Assembly (NCBI RefSeq): GCF_020524035.2
Contig: NZ_CP129013.1
Coordinates: forward strand, 868,001-932,000
DNA length: 64,000 nucleotides
Source: Bacillus carboniphilus
Lineage (GTDB): Bacteria; Bacillota; Bacilli; Bacillales; JAIVKR01
Direction: 5' to 3'
Below the pieces are notes generated by a model, which had not been told where the DNA came from, did no database searches, and was given only the letters and a program-made list of their open reading frames with translations. Position numbers and translations under genes: made by a program. Below are positions 28,569 through 38,027 of this stretch, piece by piece. The stretch's first letter is position 1. Every line of letters starts with the position of its first letter.

Positions 28569-28904
28569 ATGGACGATAATCAAGGATTGAATTTAAAAGA
28601 AGTTGAACAGTGGATGGATCAATTTTTAGAAGATCCATTCACCACCTTTTTAGATGAGGCTATGTTTCCCGTGTATTTATATGAAATGTGCGAAACTTAT
28701 TTAATAGAAGCTCAAGTACCTACTAGTAAATTGAAAAATATTGATATTTATATTCAAGAACAACAATCGATTATTATACAACTAAAAAACGAACCCACCA
28801 TAAGTAGAGAAATTATATTACCTATACAACTACAAGAAAATCAAATAAACTATCAATTCAAAGATCAAGTATTACAAGTGCTTATATCAAAAAAGATGGA
28901 ATGA
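28569..28904 (+). CDS. cotM: Hsp20-like spore coat protein CotM
   Basis: 111 aa. WMDQFLEDPFTTFLDEAMFP followed by VYLYEMCETYLIEAQVP is the start of an alpha-crystallin-type domain that ends FKDQVLQVLISK. Length and the DQFLEDPF segment fit CotM of the outer coat. The start at 28569 is chosen because TTGGAGG lies just before it; the 12 codons upstream lack an RBS. Follows sspP by 80 bp. Confidence 0.85.
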   Translation: MDDNQGLNLKEVEQWMDQFLEDPFTTFLDEAMFPVYLYEMCETYLIEAQVPTSKLKNIDIYIQEQQSIIIQLKNEPTISREIILPIQLQENQINYQFKDQVLQVLISKKME

Positions 28905-28913
28905 AAAATCTTT

Positions 28914-28940
28914 GAAAGTGAGAGGCATTCTCTCACTTTA
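28914..28940. terminator. Bidirectional terminator between cotM and the zinc-ribbon gene
   Basis: AAAGTGAGA and TCTCACTTT with a 5-base loop; the second arm overlaps the stop codon of the minus-strand gene. Confidence 0.7.
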
Positions 28941-29067
28941 CATGTGTTTTCATAGAATTAGAATGAACATTAATAATAATAGGAATAGAATGATAATGCC
29001 CACAAATATGGCATCTACCTTCACCCTTTACAAAGTTATAGCAATGATGACAATAATATTTCTCCAT
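28933..29067 (-). CDS. Tiny zinc-ribbon protein, 44 aa
   Basis: MEKYYCHHCYNFVKGEGRCH then ICGHYHSIPIIINVHSN. Two pairs, CHHC and CHIC, about 12 residues apart form a plausible zinc knuckle. A strong GGAGGAAAAAAT precedes the ATG, and the gene ends in a terminator shared with cotM. Not a family I can name; coding is supported by the RBS and the Cys spacing. The bases 29100-29400 between it and yneK contain only what look like decayed R2 fragments. Confidence 0.6.
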   Translation of the reverse strand: MEKYYCHHCYNFVKGEGRCHICGHYHSIPIIINVHSNSMKTHVK

Positions 29068-29413
29068 ATTTTTTCCTCCTTTCACTTATCATATGCTGAC
29101 AAAAAGGAAAACGTGACTACTTTTTTTATAATGAAGGGACAAGCGCCCGATTAATGACGACAAGAAACTTATGAACATCACCAAAAAACAAACACGTCGA
29201 GCAGGATAAGGATAATGACAATCTAAATCGTCATCTATAGAAAGCCAAGTCCTGTGACAAAATTGCTTTTAGAACATACTGTGCATCGTACGTCCTATTG
29301 CTACATTGATCCACGTCCAAAATACATAATGTAATAAATTAGACAAAACTCTTTTCTTTCCTCTATTTTATTGTTTATAATATCTTCAAGAGGTTTAGTA
29401 GGAGGAACTAAAT

Positions 29414-29842
29414 ATGGACGTAACAGACTGGGTTATTACACTATCATTTTTGTGGAGTGTATTTTTTGTTGTTATGTTAGGAATCGGTGGATTTTTCATG
29501 TTTCGTAAGTTTTTAAAAAGACTACCTAAGGAAGATGGAAAATCAGATCTCGACTGGCAGGACTATTACATTGAAAGAACGTTACACTTATGGTCTCAAG
29601 AACAAAAGGATTTGTTAGAAGATTTAGTATCACCAGTCCCTGAATTATTTCGAGATGTGGCGAGAGAGAAAATCGCAGGTAAAATTGGCCAATTAGCTAT
29701 TGAAGAAAATGCTAAAACCATTACAATAGATTTACTAATTAGAGGCTATATTTTAGCTACACCTAAAAGAGATCATAAGTTTTTGAAAAAAAGACTAGAA
29801 GAAAAGGAAATTGACTATAGTCAATATAAAGTTCTTTTCTAA
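29414..29842 (+). CDS. yneK: DUF2621 membrane protein YneK
   Basis: 142 aa. One N-terminal membrane segment (9-30), then FRKFLKRLPKEDGKSDLDWQ and GYILATPKRDHKFLKKRL, conserved blocks of the YneK family. Found beside cotM as in B. subtilis. GTAGGAGGAACT precedes the ATG. Function not known. Confidence 0.85.
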   Translation: MDVTDWVITLSFLWSVFFVVMLGIGGFFMFRKFLKRLPKEDGKSDLDWQDYYIERTLHLWSQEQKDLLEDLVSPVPELFRDVAREKIAGKIGQLAIEENAKTITIDLLIRGYILATPKRDHKFLKKRLEEKEIDYSQYKVLF

Positions 29843-29854
29843 AAATAAATTGCC

Positions 29855-30018
29855 TATAAGTGCGTGTTCAAAAAGTAGGGAAAAAAGGACGCTGAAGAAC
29901 GAGGCGGTGTAGCTTTGAGCACTCACAGTGTACGTTCTTGGTACATGAGGAGCGCAAAAGCAAACCAACAAAGTTATTCAACCGACATTTTTTTAGGACT
30001 TTTTGAACAACCTCTATA
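29855..30018 (+). repeat. R1 interspersed repeat, short copy
   Basis: 164 bp from TATAAGTGCGTGTTCAAAAAG to CTTTTTGAACAACCTCTATA. The right-hand part (AAAGCAAACCAACAAAGTTA then TTCAACCGACATTTTTTTAG) is almost identical to that of the copy ending at 39740. Confidence 0.8.
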
Positions 30019-30055
30019 AAAACAAAAAGAAATCGTGGCTATTACCCACAACTTC

Positions 30056-30152
30056 CTGAAAGTAGCAGGCATCCGCCAGCTACTTTCAGAAAGAACTCAA
30101 GAGAAACAAAAAGGAAATGGAGAAAAACGAGTCGTTTTTCTCCATTTCCTTT
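30056..30152. repeat. Two tandem perfect hairpins
   Basis: CTGAAAGTAGC (30056-30066) pairs with GCTACTTTCAG (30079-30089). Then AAAGGAAATGGAGAAAAACG (30110-30129) pairs over 20 bp with its complement at 30133-30152 across a 3-base loop. They separate R1 and R2 copies. Confidence 0.7.
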
Positions 30153-30156
30153 ATCT

Positions 30157-30350
30157 CAGAGTAAGAAAGTATAAAAATCTGTCCTTATTCGGATGGTGCT
30201 TTTATTTTTGTCTAGCTCCAGCGCCCAGCGACGGGTAACGCTTTCGAAGCACACGACGTGCTAGGATCATCGTTGCCCACAGGACGTGGTTGAAGTTAGT
30301 TGACGTTCCTTTTAATATGCGTCGCTAGACGGGCGCTTGCGCTTTTCGTA
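30157..30350 (+). repeat. R2 interspersed repeat, copy B
   Basis: 194 bp, CAGAGTAAGAAAGTATAAAA to GACGGGCGCTTGCGCTTTTC. Same order of blocks as copy A, including GGATGGTGCTTTTATTTTTG and GTCTAGCTCCAGCGCC. No coding capacity. Confidence 0.8.
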
Positions 30351-30377
30351 TAGGAACTATTCAGACAGCCCCTTCGA

Positions 30378-30872
30378 TTAAGTTAAATTCGTTTTAGGTT
30401 CAACTATTGATAAGTTAGCTTCAATCCGCTTGTAATTTATAAACATTGCGACTCTCCACGGGACGATCATTCCAAAAGCGAGCATCCAAAACATTCCACT
30501 TACTTCCCCAAGATCAATGGCCGTGCTTAATATAAGTTTAGCCATAATACGAATCCCTAATAGACCAAACAAAATAAAAATAAAAGCCTTTGACCGCTTT
30601 AAGTATATGTCCCCATCCCTTACCTCAAAATTAGACGTTTTAATCAACAAAATAGAAAATATAAATCCGACTAACAAAGCCTCTACTATTTGCAAGGGGC
30701 TAATTCTAAAAAAAGGTATCACGTACATCAACGCCCCAGTACTCATAAATATAGGTGGTAGTATAATCTTTTTACTTGAAACCGGTTTTAATGATGCCTT
30801 CATTCTTATAAATAAAACGAAAAAGCCCATAAAAATAGCGAAAGCAGAAGATAAAATAAGCATGATATTCAT
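30378..30872 (-). CDS. ccdC: CcdC membrane protein
   Basis: 164 aa with four or more membrane segments and the block GALMYVIPFFRISPLQIVEA; matches CcdC (YneJ, DUF1453). In B. subtilis it follows ccdA and ccdB but is not required for cytochrome c synthesis. No Cys residues for redox work. Confidence 0.87.
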   Translation of the reverse strand: MNIMLILSSAFAIFMGFFVLFIRMKASLKPVSSKKIILPPIFMSTGALMYVIPFFRISPLQIVEALLVGFIFSILLIKTSNFEVRDGDIYLKRSKAFIFILFGLLGIRIMAKLILSTAIDLGEVSGMFWMLAFGMIVPWRVAMFINYKRIEANLSIVEPKTNLT

Positions 30873-30988
30873 TTAATCAATCCTTTATTTTCCTAGTACA
30901 CAATCCTATCATACACTATTTTATCAAATTAAAAAACCATCTCAATAGATAGTATTTAGATCATGTAAAATAATGCTTTCATTTCTAA

Positions 30989-31348
30989 TTATGAACCTAC
31001 TCGATTTATCGCCTCTATCACTCTGGTTTCATCAAAAGGCTTGATAATAAAATCTTTCGCTCCTGCTTCGATGGCTTCAATTACCATTTTTTGCTGTCCC
31101 ATTGCAGAACACATTATAATCTTAACTTCTTTATTTTCACTTTTTATTGCTTTAACAGCCTCTATTCCATTCATTTCAGGCATTGTTATATCCATCGTCA
31201 CAATATCAGGGTGTAATTCCTTCACAAGGTGGACAGCTTCGATTCCATTTTCCGCTTCTCCAATGATTTCGTGATCCGTTTTATTCAAGATATTAGTTAA
31301 TGTCATCCTCATAAATTTAGCATCATCCACAATTACGATCTTTGCCAT
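30989..31348 (-). CDS. ccdB: CheY-like receiver protein CcdB
   Basis: 119-aa stand-alone response-regulator receiver. MAKIVIVDDAKFMRMTL has the acidic pair, DIVTMDITMPEMNG the phospho-Asp, CSAMGQ the Thr/Ser site and DFIIKPFD the Lys. No output domain. The start at 31348 is set by GGGGAGACG; an upstream hydrophobic extension in frame is not part of the gene. The operon position after ccdA matches YneI. Confidence 0.88.
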   Translation of the reverse strand: MAKIVIVDDAKFMRMTLTNILNKTDHEIIGEAENGIEAVHLVKELHPDIVTMDITMPEMNGIEAVKAIKSENKEVKIIMCSAMGQQKMVIEAIEAGAKDFIIKPFDETRVIEAINRVGS

Positions 31349-31423
31349 TGTTCGTCTCCCCTTTTTTATGTATAGGATTATTATACCTAAAATAACTAGT
31401 AAAATCGACCTATAAATTTTGAT

Positions 31424-31446
31424 AAAAAAACCCACTGAATAGTGGG
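31424..31446 (-). terminator. Terminator between ccdA and ccdB
   Basis: CCCACT/AGTGGG hairpin with a four-base loop and seven T on the minus strand, 20 bp past the ccdA stop codon. ccdB may be only partly read through from ccdA or have its own promoter. Confidence 0.7.
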
Positions 31447-31465
31447 AAAGAGAATGATTACTAAA

Positions 31466-32176
31466 TTAAAATCCTTTAAATCCTCCTGTAAGGCTCGTGA
31501 AGAAAGCGGTAATTTTCGTCATCCAGTCAAAGTATAAAAACACCCCCATGAGCGACATAAGTATTCCACCAACTCTCATGATGGTAATATTATGTTTTTT
31601 AATCCACGTTAATTTTCCAATAAAGAATGATAGAATTAAAAATGGAATAGAAAAACCTAAAACATAAGCCACCATATAAACCATAGCTGAGTTTGGATCA
31701 ATTGAGGCTAAAGACATAACTGCAACTAATATAGGACCAGTACATGGTGTCCATCCAGCAGCGAAAACGATACCAATTAAAACGGAACCAAAATAGCCAG
31801 CAGGACGATTTTTAAGTTGAAATCGTCTTTCCTTCATCAAAAATTCTGGTTTGATTAAACCCGCAATGACAAGCCCAAAGAAGAAAAGAAAAATGGCTCC
31901 TATTTGCCTAATTAAATCGTTATAATCACCGAATAGTTTACCAATAAAAGAAGTACTGAACCCTAATGCGATAAAAATAATAGAAAAGCCAAGTAAAAAG
32001 AAAACAGTGTGTAAAAAACTTCTACTCAGTAACCGATTATTTTGTTCTTTTAAGTCTGTAACAGATACTCCTGTAATGTATGATAAAAACGCTGGATAAA
32101 GTGGTAAACAGCAAGGAGATATAAATGATAAAAACCCTGCACCAAATGCCAAAAATATATTTATTTCTTCTGTCAT
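31466..32176 (-). CDS. ccdA: Cytochrome c biogenesis protein CcdA
   Basis: 236-aa, six-helix DsbD-beta-type transporter that carries reducing equivalents from cytoplasmic thioredoxin across the membrane. Redox Cys are in [16 protein letters not shown] and [18 protein letters not shown] precedes the ATG. Likely electron source for extracytoplasmic thioredoxin-like proteins such as YneN. Confidence 0.93.
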   Translation of the reverse strand: MTEEINIFLAFGAGFLSFISPCCLPLYPAFLSYITGVSVTDLKEQNNRLLSRSFLHTVFFLLGFSIIFIALGFSTSFIGKLFGDYNDLIRQIGAIFLFFFGLVIAGLIKPEFLMKERRFQLKNRPAGYFGSVLIGIVFAAGWTPCTGPILVAVMSLASIDPNSAMVYMVAYVLGFSIPFLILSFFIGKLTWIKKHNITIMRVGGILMSLMGVFLYFDWMTKITAFFTSLTGGFKGF

Positions 32177-32444
32177 ACGTGAAGCTCCCCTTCTTGTTTA
32201 TTGTGCTACGAATAGACCTTGTAATAGTCCTTCCAAATGTTCTCTTGTTTTTTAAAGCACATGTAAACATCAATCTCCATATATCTTATCAAAAGACGGT
32301 GAATAGAAGATAATAATAAATATGACAATTTAATGTCATGTTATCGTTAAAGACACTTCAAATTATTGTTGTTACTTGATAGAAACCTTGATACAAGAAG
32401 GCTTAAACAAGGTTCTCTCCCACTAATTATGGGATTTACAATTA

Positions 32445-32468
32445 AAATATGTGATCAATCACATATTT
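32445..32468. promoter_or_regulatory. Near-perfect palindrome abutting the ynzD promoter
   Basis: AAATATGTGAT (32445-32455) and ATCACATATTT (32458-32468) with a 2-base centre. It ends where the -35 box begins, so it is a candidate operator; TGTGA/TCACA half-sites resemble Crp/Fnr sites but the spacing is 4, not 6. Confidence 0.5.
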
Positions 32469-32497
32469 TTGAATTTATTACCATGATCGAGTATAAT
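32469..32497 (+). promoter_or_regulatory. SigA promoter of ynzD
   Basis: -35 TTGAAT (32469-32474), 17 bp, -10 TATAAT (32492-32497). The rest of 32177-32440 shows nothing else. Confidence 0.75.
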
Positions 32498-32541
32498 AAA
32501 TGTATAGACCTCTGACTTTATTATAGAAAGGAACAATTCTA

Positions 32542-32724
32542 TTGTCTAAGCAGGAGCTTCTCCATTTAATTGAACATAAACGAGCTGAAATGATTCATGT
32601 TGTATTAAAAAACGGGATCAACTCTCATACTTCTTTAAAATATAGTCAAGAGCTTGATAAGCTTGTAACAGAATATCAAAAACTAGCCTACAAAAATGAA
32701 GAACAGGCCTCTTACACAACGTAA
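32542..32724 (+). CDS. ynzD: Spo0E-like aspartyl-phosphate phosphatase YnzD
   Basis: 60 aa. The Spo0E family signature SQELDKLV sits in the second helix (L-x-x-SxELD). Members dephosphorylate Spo0A~P and delay sporulation. TTG start at 32542 with AAAGGA upstream; no ATG is available. Its own promoter and an adjacent palindrome suggest regulated expression. Confidence 0.87.
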   Translation: MSKQELLHLIEHKRAEMIHVVLKNGINSHTSLKYSQELDKLVTEYQKLAYKNEEQASYTT

Positions 32725-32734
32725 GAGGCCTGTA
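32703..32734. terminator. ynzD/yneF terminator
   Basis: CAGGCCTCTTAC (32704-32715) and GTAAGAGGCCTG (32721-32732); the hairpin includes the ynzD stop codon. Confidence 0.7.
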
Positions 32735-32745
32735 TATATGAAAGC

Positions 32746-32964
32746 TTATTTCATCTGATTGTTCATTGCTTTCATCATTTGATTGATTTTCTTTTGAGAT
32801 GGTTTTTGTCCCATTTGCATCATCATCGTTTTTAACATTTGTTCATTAATAGGTGGATTCTTTTTTAAATAGTTCATCATATAGCGACGTGCTAAGAAAA
32901 ATCCTAATGCTGCACCAGCTATTAAAGCTACTACAATAAGTAGGATGGCCAGCCATGTTTCCAT
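32746..32964 (-). CDS. yneF: YneF, UPF0154 membrane protein
   Basis: 72 aa with one N-terminal membrane helix ([20 protein letters not shown]) and the conserved [24 protein letters not shown]. Start ATG at 32964, with GGAGGAAG nine bases upstream; a TTG one codon earlier is possible. Function unknown. Confidence 0.9.
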   Translation of the reverse strand: METWLAILLIVVALIAGAALGFFLARRYMMNYLKKNPPINEQMLKTMMMQMGQKPSQKKINQMMKAMNNQMK

Positions 32965-33041
32965 CAAGTTCTTCCTCCTTCAAGTTGTCTACACTACAGT
33001 GTACTAAACCATATGCTATTATACAATAATTACTCTTCATG

Positions 33042-33477
33042 TTAAACAAATTTTTTTTCTTTTATTGGGTTAAGCCATCCGTATAATTCATTTTTGAAGT
33101 CCATAGCAAAAAAACATGAATCGTATCTTCTTAACAACTCAAAAAAATAAGCTTCTGATTCAATATTTCCATCTGTTTCAAGGAGAAAATGTTTCTTGAA
33201 AATATGAACAGAATTCTCTTCTCCATTTAACTTATAAGTTAATCCGTTTTTTGTTTGAATATCTTTTTTTTCTTCTAATTGTTTTTTAACTAATTCTATT
33301 ACAAAATCAGAAACTGGTCTAGTTATATAGTCTATTTGTTTTTTTTATAATTGGATAGGAAGAATGCTCACTGTTTGTCCAATGATATTGCTGAAAAAAA
33401 AGAAATAATTTTGATTCACTTCCGAAATAGTGGTTTGCAAACTCACGTTTAATTAAATATATGTAATATTGTTTCAA
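33042..33477 (-). CDS. sirA: Replication initiation inhibitor SirA (single-base frameshift)
   Basis: Spo0A-induced protein that binds DnaA domain I and blocks new rounds of replication in sporulating cells. The first frame has YYIYLIKREFANHYFGSES and FFQQYHWTNSE. At an A8 tract (plus-strand T 33339-33346) it shifts; one base less gives KKQIDYITRPVSDFVIEL and the end FFAMDFKNELYGWLNPIKEK, both clear SirA blocks. Repaired length is 144 aa. TTG start at 33477 with AGGTG upstream. The second part is absent from a simple ORF scan. Confidence 0.85.
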
Positions 33478-33570
33478 AGCGTTTTCACCTCTCTCACTCA
33501 CACTTATATGCATAGTATATAAAAAAAGATGAGCAGGATTTGTTGAATAATCAGAGAGGTAACCTACTTT

Positions 33571-33584
33571 TTTTGTCGAAAAAA
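33571..33584 (+). promoter_or_regulatory. Spo0A box upstream of sirA
   Basis: TTTTGTCGAAAAAA contains the 0A box TGTCGAA in a T-rich/A-rich context. It lies about 95 bp upstream of the sirA start and fits the known control of sirA by Spo0A~P. Confidence 0.65.
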
Positions 33585-33613
33585 GCATCGCAATGAAATG
33601 CAATGCTTTTTCC
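33579..33613 (-). terminator. tkt terminator
   Basis: AAAAAGCATxGCA arms around a short loop with T on the minus strand, 14 bp past the tkt stop codon. Confidence 0.7.
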
Positions 33614-33626
33614 AACCAAAACAATG

Positions 33627-35628
33627 TTATTTTAACATTTCTTTTACACGTGAAACGACATTTTCAATTGAAAACCCGTATTCTTTCATAATCTTTTCAC
33701 CAGGTGCAGAAGCTCCAAATGTATTAATAGCTAACAATTCACCTTCGTCACCAGTATAGCGTTCCCAACCTAATGGAGAGGCCATTTCAATGGCTAAACG
33801 CTTACGAACCTCTTTTGGAATAACTGATTGTTTATATTCTTTTGATTGCGCTTCAAAACGGTCAAATGAAGGCATACTAATAACTGATACATCAATTCCT
33901 TCTTTTAAAAGCTCCTCTTGAGCATCAACGGCAAGATTCACTTCAGAACCGGTTGCTAATAATAAAGCATCTGGCGTTTCCTTCGTAGAGCCTGAAACAA
34001 TGTAAGCACCTTTAGAAACTCCTTCATAAGCTTTTTCTTTTGTGGAAGGCATAGTTTTTAAGTTTTGTCTGCTAAGCACTAATACAGTTGGTGTAGAAGT
34101 CGATTCAAGTGCTAGTTTCCATGCTGCCGCTGTTTCATTTCCATCAGCTGGACGAACAACAGATAAGTTAGGCATTGCACGTAGAGAAGGCAATTGTTCA
34201 ATTGGTTCATGAGTTGGACCATCTTCACCTACTGCAATACTATCATGTGTAAACACATAGGTTACAGGTAAGTTCATCAAAGCTTGCTAACCGAATTGCT
34301 GGTCGAAGGTAATCAGAGAAAACGAAGAAAGTTCCACCAAATACGTTTACTCCACCATGTAATGCCATACCATTTAAGGCTGCACCCATAGCAAATTCTC
34401 TCACTCCAAACCAAATATTACGCCCGCTATAATCCTCAGCAGTAAAATCACCTAAATCTTTCATCATCGTTTTATTCGAGCTAGCTAAGTCAGCAGAACC
34501 ACCAAACAATGATGCTAAATTTTTAGCAATACCATTTAGGACTTCGCTTGAAGAAGCACGAGTTGCAACGCTTGACCCTTCTTCGTAAACAGGAATATCA
34601 GTATCCCAGCCTTCTGGTAGTTGATTGTTCATGGCAAGAGTAAGCTGTTCTGCTAATTCTGGAAATGCTTTTTTATATTCATTGTAAAGTTCATTCCACT
34701 CTGCTTCTTTAGTCACCCCAGCTTCTTCCACTACTTTCTTAAGGTGTGCATAAACTTCATCTGGAACATGGAATGGTTCATGAGTCCATGAATACGTTTC
34801 TTTTGTTAATTTGCTTTCTTCACTACCTAATGGAGCACCATGAACAGAAGAAGTGCCTGCACGATTAGGAGAGCCGTAACCAATGGTTGTCTTAACTTCA
34901 ATTAATGTTGGGCGGTCCATATCTTGCTTTGCTTCGGCTATTGCTTTAGAAATAGCACTAACATCATTTCCATCCTCGACTCTAATGACTTGCCAACCTT
35001 TTGCAGTGAATTTTTGCTCTACATTTTCAGAGAACGAACGGTCTAAATCTCCGTCTAATGAAATATCATTTGAATCATATAGAACAACTAATCTACCCAA
35101 TTTTAAGTGACCAGCTAATGAAGCAGCTTCAGAAGAAACCCCTTCCATTAAATCACCATCACCACAAATAGCATAAGTAAAGTGATCTACAATTGAAAAT
35201 TGATCACGATTGTATGTACCAGCCAAATGTCTTTCTGCCATTGCCATACCAACAGCCATTGCAATACCTTGACCTAAAGGTCCAGTTGTGGCATCAACAC
35301 CTGCCGTATGTCCATATTCAGGATGTCCAGGAGTTTTACTACCCCATTGTCGGAATGATTTTAAATCATCCATTGAGACGTCATAACCACATAAATGAAG
35401 CATACTATATAAAAGCATAGAACCGTGACCTGCCGAGAGGACAAAACGATCCCTATTAAACCAATTGGGGTTTTTAGGATTGTGATTCATATAATTAGTC
35501 CATAGTGCGTATGCCATTGGAGCAGCTCCCATTGGCATACCTGGGTGTCCAGAGTTAGCTTTGTCTACTCCGTCAATTGATAATGTTCGAATTGTATTAA
35601 TAGATAGAGCATCTATTGAATGTGTCAT
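33627..35628 (-). CDS. tkt: Transketolase (single-base frameshift)
   Basis: Thiamine diphosphate enzyme of the pentose phosphate pathway, 666-667 aa when repaired. The ThDP motif is [18 protein letters not shown]; the pyrimidine domain has [19 protein letters not shown]. The frame breaks at 34279-34281, where AGCTTTGATG in place of AGCTTGATG turns [18 protein letters not shown] into RLASFDELT. One extra T explains it. [17 protein letters not shown] is the expected N-terminus. Confidence 0.93.
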
Positions 35629-35759
35629 TTAAGACCATCCTTTCTTTTCAATCTAAACTACTCCCTTATAATATCCTTACAAAGAAAAACATACAACCAT
35701 TTTTGACGAAAAAACCGAAAAAGGTACGTACAACTTAATAATTTTCTATTTCGTAAATA

Positions 35760-36660
<901 letters not shown>

Positions 36661-36737
36661 TCACACTCCACTAATCGTATATAATCATAGAAAAACAAAA
36701 TATTTTTTCCGAAGAAGAACTTCCATGTATGACCTTT

Positions 36738-37118
36738 TTACTCTTCATGAACCAAAAAAGTACAATGTTGTCCGTTCTTCTGGGATGTTTCTCCCTTCAT
36801 TTTTGAACATCCACTTAAAGTGACATAGTCATTTTCAACATGTTCTTCTTCTACTTGAATAGGAATGATTAGCCTTTCACCAGTTTGAATTTTTTCATCT
36901 ATAAGTTCATTTTTCTCCTCGACCCAATTAACAAACTCGCTGTCAGAGAGTGAATGATAATCTTGAAATTGTTTAGACAAGTTCCATAAACTATCTCCTG
37001 ATTGTACTTCAATCATAACATAGTTGTCCAATTCTTCTTCAGACTCAACCAATGCCCCAAAACCAACTGCAACAACAACAATAAATAGAAAATAAAATGA
37101 TATTGAGTACTTATCCAT
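36738..37118 (-). CDS. yneA: SOS cell-division suppressor YneA
   Basis: 126 aa. N-terminal membrane segment (7-23) then a LysM domain (MIEVQSGDSLWNLSKQFQ to GERLIIPIQ). YneA is made when LexA is cleaved and stops septation until DNA is repaired. The protein extends about 25 residues beyond the usual end (SGCSKMKGETSQKNGQHC), with two Cys. Preceded by a LexA box shared with lexA. Confidence 0.9.
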   Translation of the reverse strand: MDKYSISFYFLFIVVVAVGFGALVESEEELDNYVMIEVQSGDSLWNLSKQFQDYHSLSDSEFVNWVEEKNELIDEKIQTGERLIIPIQVEEEHVENDYVTLSGCSKMKGETSQKNGQHCTFLVHEE

Positions 37119-37171
37119 TTTTTCACCTCATCAGAATGTTTGTTCTCTTTTTATTACTCTTATTATAAACA

Positions 37172-37185
37172 CGAACAAACGTTTT
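37172..37185. promoter_or_regulatory. LexA (SOS) box 1
   Basis: CGAACAAACGTTTT, one mismatch from CGAAC-N4-GTTYG; on the yneA side of the divergent region. Confidence 0.75.
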
Positions 37186-37200
37186 TATCAACTTGTTTTT

Positions 37201-37214
37201 CGAACTTACGTTTG
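37201..37214. promoter_or_regulatory. LexA (SOS) box 2
   Basis: CGAACTTACGTTTG, full match to the Gram-positive LexA consensus, 58 bp before the lexA start codon. Confidence 0.85.
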
Positions 37215-37272
37215 TATATAAAGGAAAAACATGCTATACTTATCCTAATTAACCGGGAACGAGGTGCAGACG

Positions 37273-37893
37273 ATGAAAAAACTTTCTAAACGGCAACAAG
37301 ATATTTTAGACTTTATAAAAGATGAAGTTAGAAAAAAAGGATACCCACCTTCTGTACGCGAAATTGGCGAAGCTGTTGGACTAGCATCAAGTTCAACAGT
37401 ACATGGCCACTTGTCACGTCTGGAATCTAAAGGTTTGATTCGACGTGATCCAACAAAACCGAGAGCGATTGAGATTTTAAGTGGAGAGGAAGTAGAGATT
37501 CCTCAATCTGGGGTGGTGAACGTTCCTGTAATTGGTAAAGTAACTGCTGGTTTGCCAATTACTGCAATTGAAAATATAGAAGAATACTACCCACTTCCTG
37601 ATCGTTACAACATTAATGATGAAAATGTATTCATGCTTGAAATCGTTGGTGACAGTATGATTGAAGCAGGAATTCTAAACGGAGATAAAGTCATTGTGAA
37701 GCAGCAACAAACAGCTGTAAATGGTGATATCGTTGTAGCAATGACAGAAGATGATGAAGCAACTGTAAAAAGATTTTTTAAAGAAAAAGATTTTATTAGA
37801 TTACAGCCAGAAAATTCGACAATGGCGCCAATTATTGTTAGAAATGTTTCGATATTAGGTAAAGTGATTGGCTTATATCGCACCATGCATTAA
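37273..37893 (+). CDS. lexA: LexA repressor
   Basis: 206-aa SOS repressor. Winged HTH ([20 protein letters not shown]), self-cleavage site Ala92-Gly93 (KVTAGLP), catalytic Ser128 (VGDSMIEAG) and Lys166 (EATVKRFF). I prefer the ATG at 37273 over a GTG nine bases earlier because GAGGTG then serves as RBS. Divergent from yneA. Confidence 0.97.
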   Translation: MKKLSKRQQDILDFIKDEVRKKGYPPSVREIGEAVGLASSSTVHGHLSRLESKGLIRRDPTKPRAIEILSGEEVEIPQSGVVNVPVIGKVTAGLPITAIENIEEYYPLPDRYNINDENVFMLEIVGDSMIEAGILNGDKVIVKQQQTAVNGDIVVAMTEDDEATVKRFFKEKDFIRLQPENSTMAPIIVRNVSILGKVIGLYRTMH

Positions 37894-37928
37894 TGCCCAT
37901 GTGAAGGTATAATTTATTCCCCTAATGA

Positions 37929-37957
37929 GAGGTGTCAACTATGTTGGTTGACACCAG
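37929..37957 (+). terminator. Hairpin after lexA
   Basis: GGTGTCAAC (37931-37939) and GTTGACACC (37947-37955); no T run, so termination is uncertain. Confidence 0.35.
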
Positions 37958-38027
37958 ACTTAACTACTGAAGTGATTTTATTTATTATGAATCTTCCTCT
38001 TTATTATGATATAAATCCTCTTATTCA

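Noticed and set aside
28912..29154. Plus-strand ORF of 80 codons after cotM
   Set aside because: It starts within the cotM terminator and runs antisense to a better-supported zinc-ribbon gene.
32445..32468. Classical Fnr/Crp site upstream of ynzD
   Set aside because: Half-sites TGTGA and TCACA are separated by 4 bases instead of 6, so it is recorded only as an unassigned palindrome.
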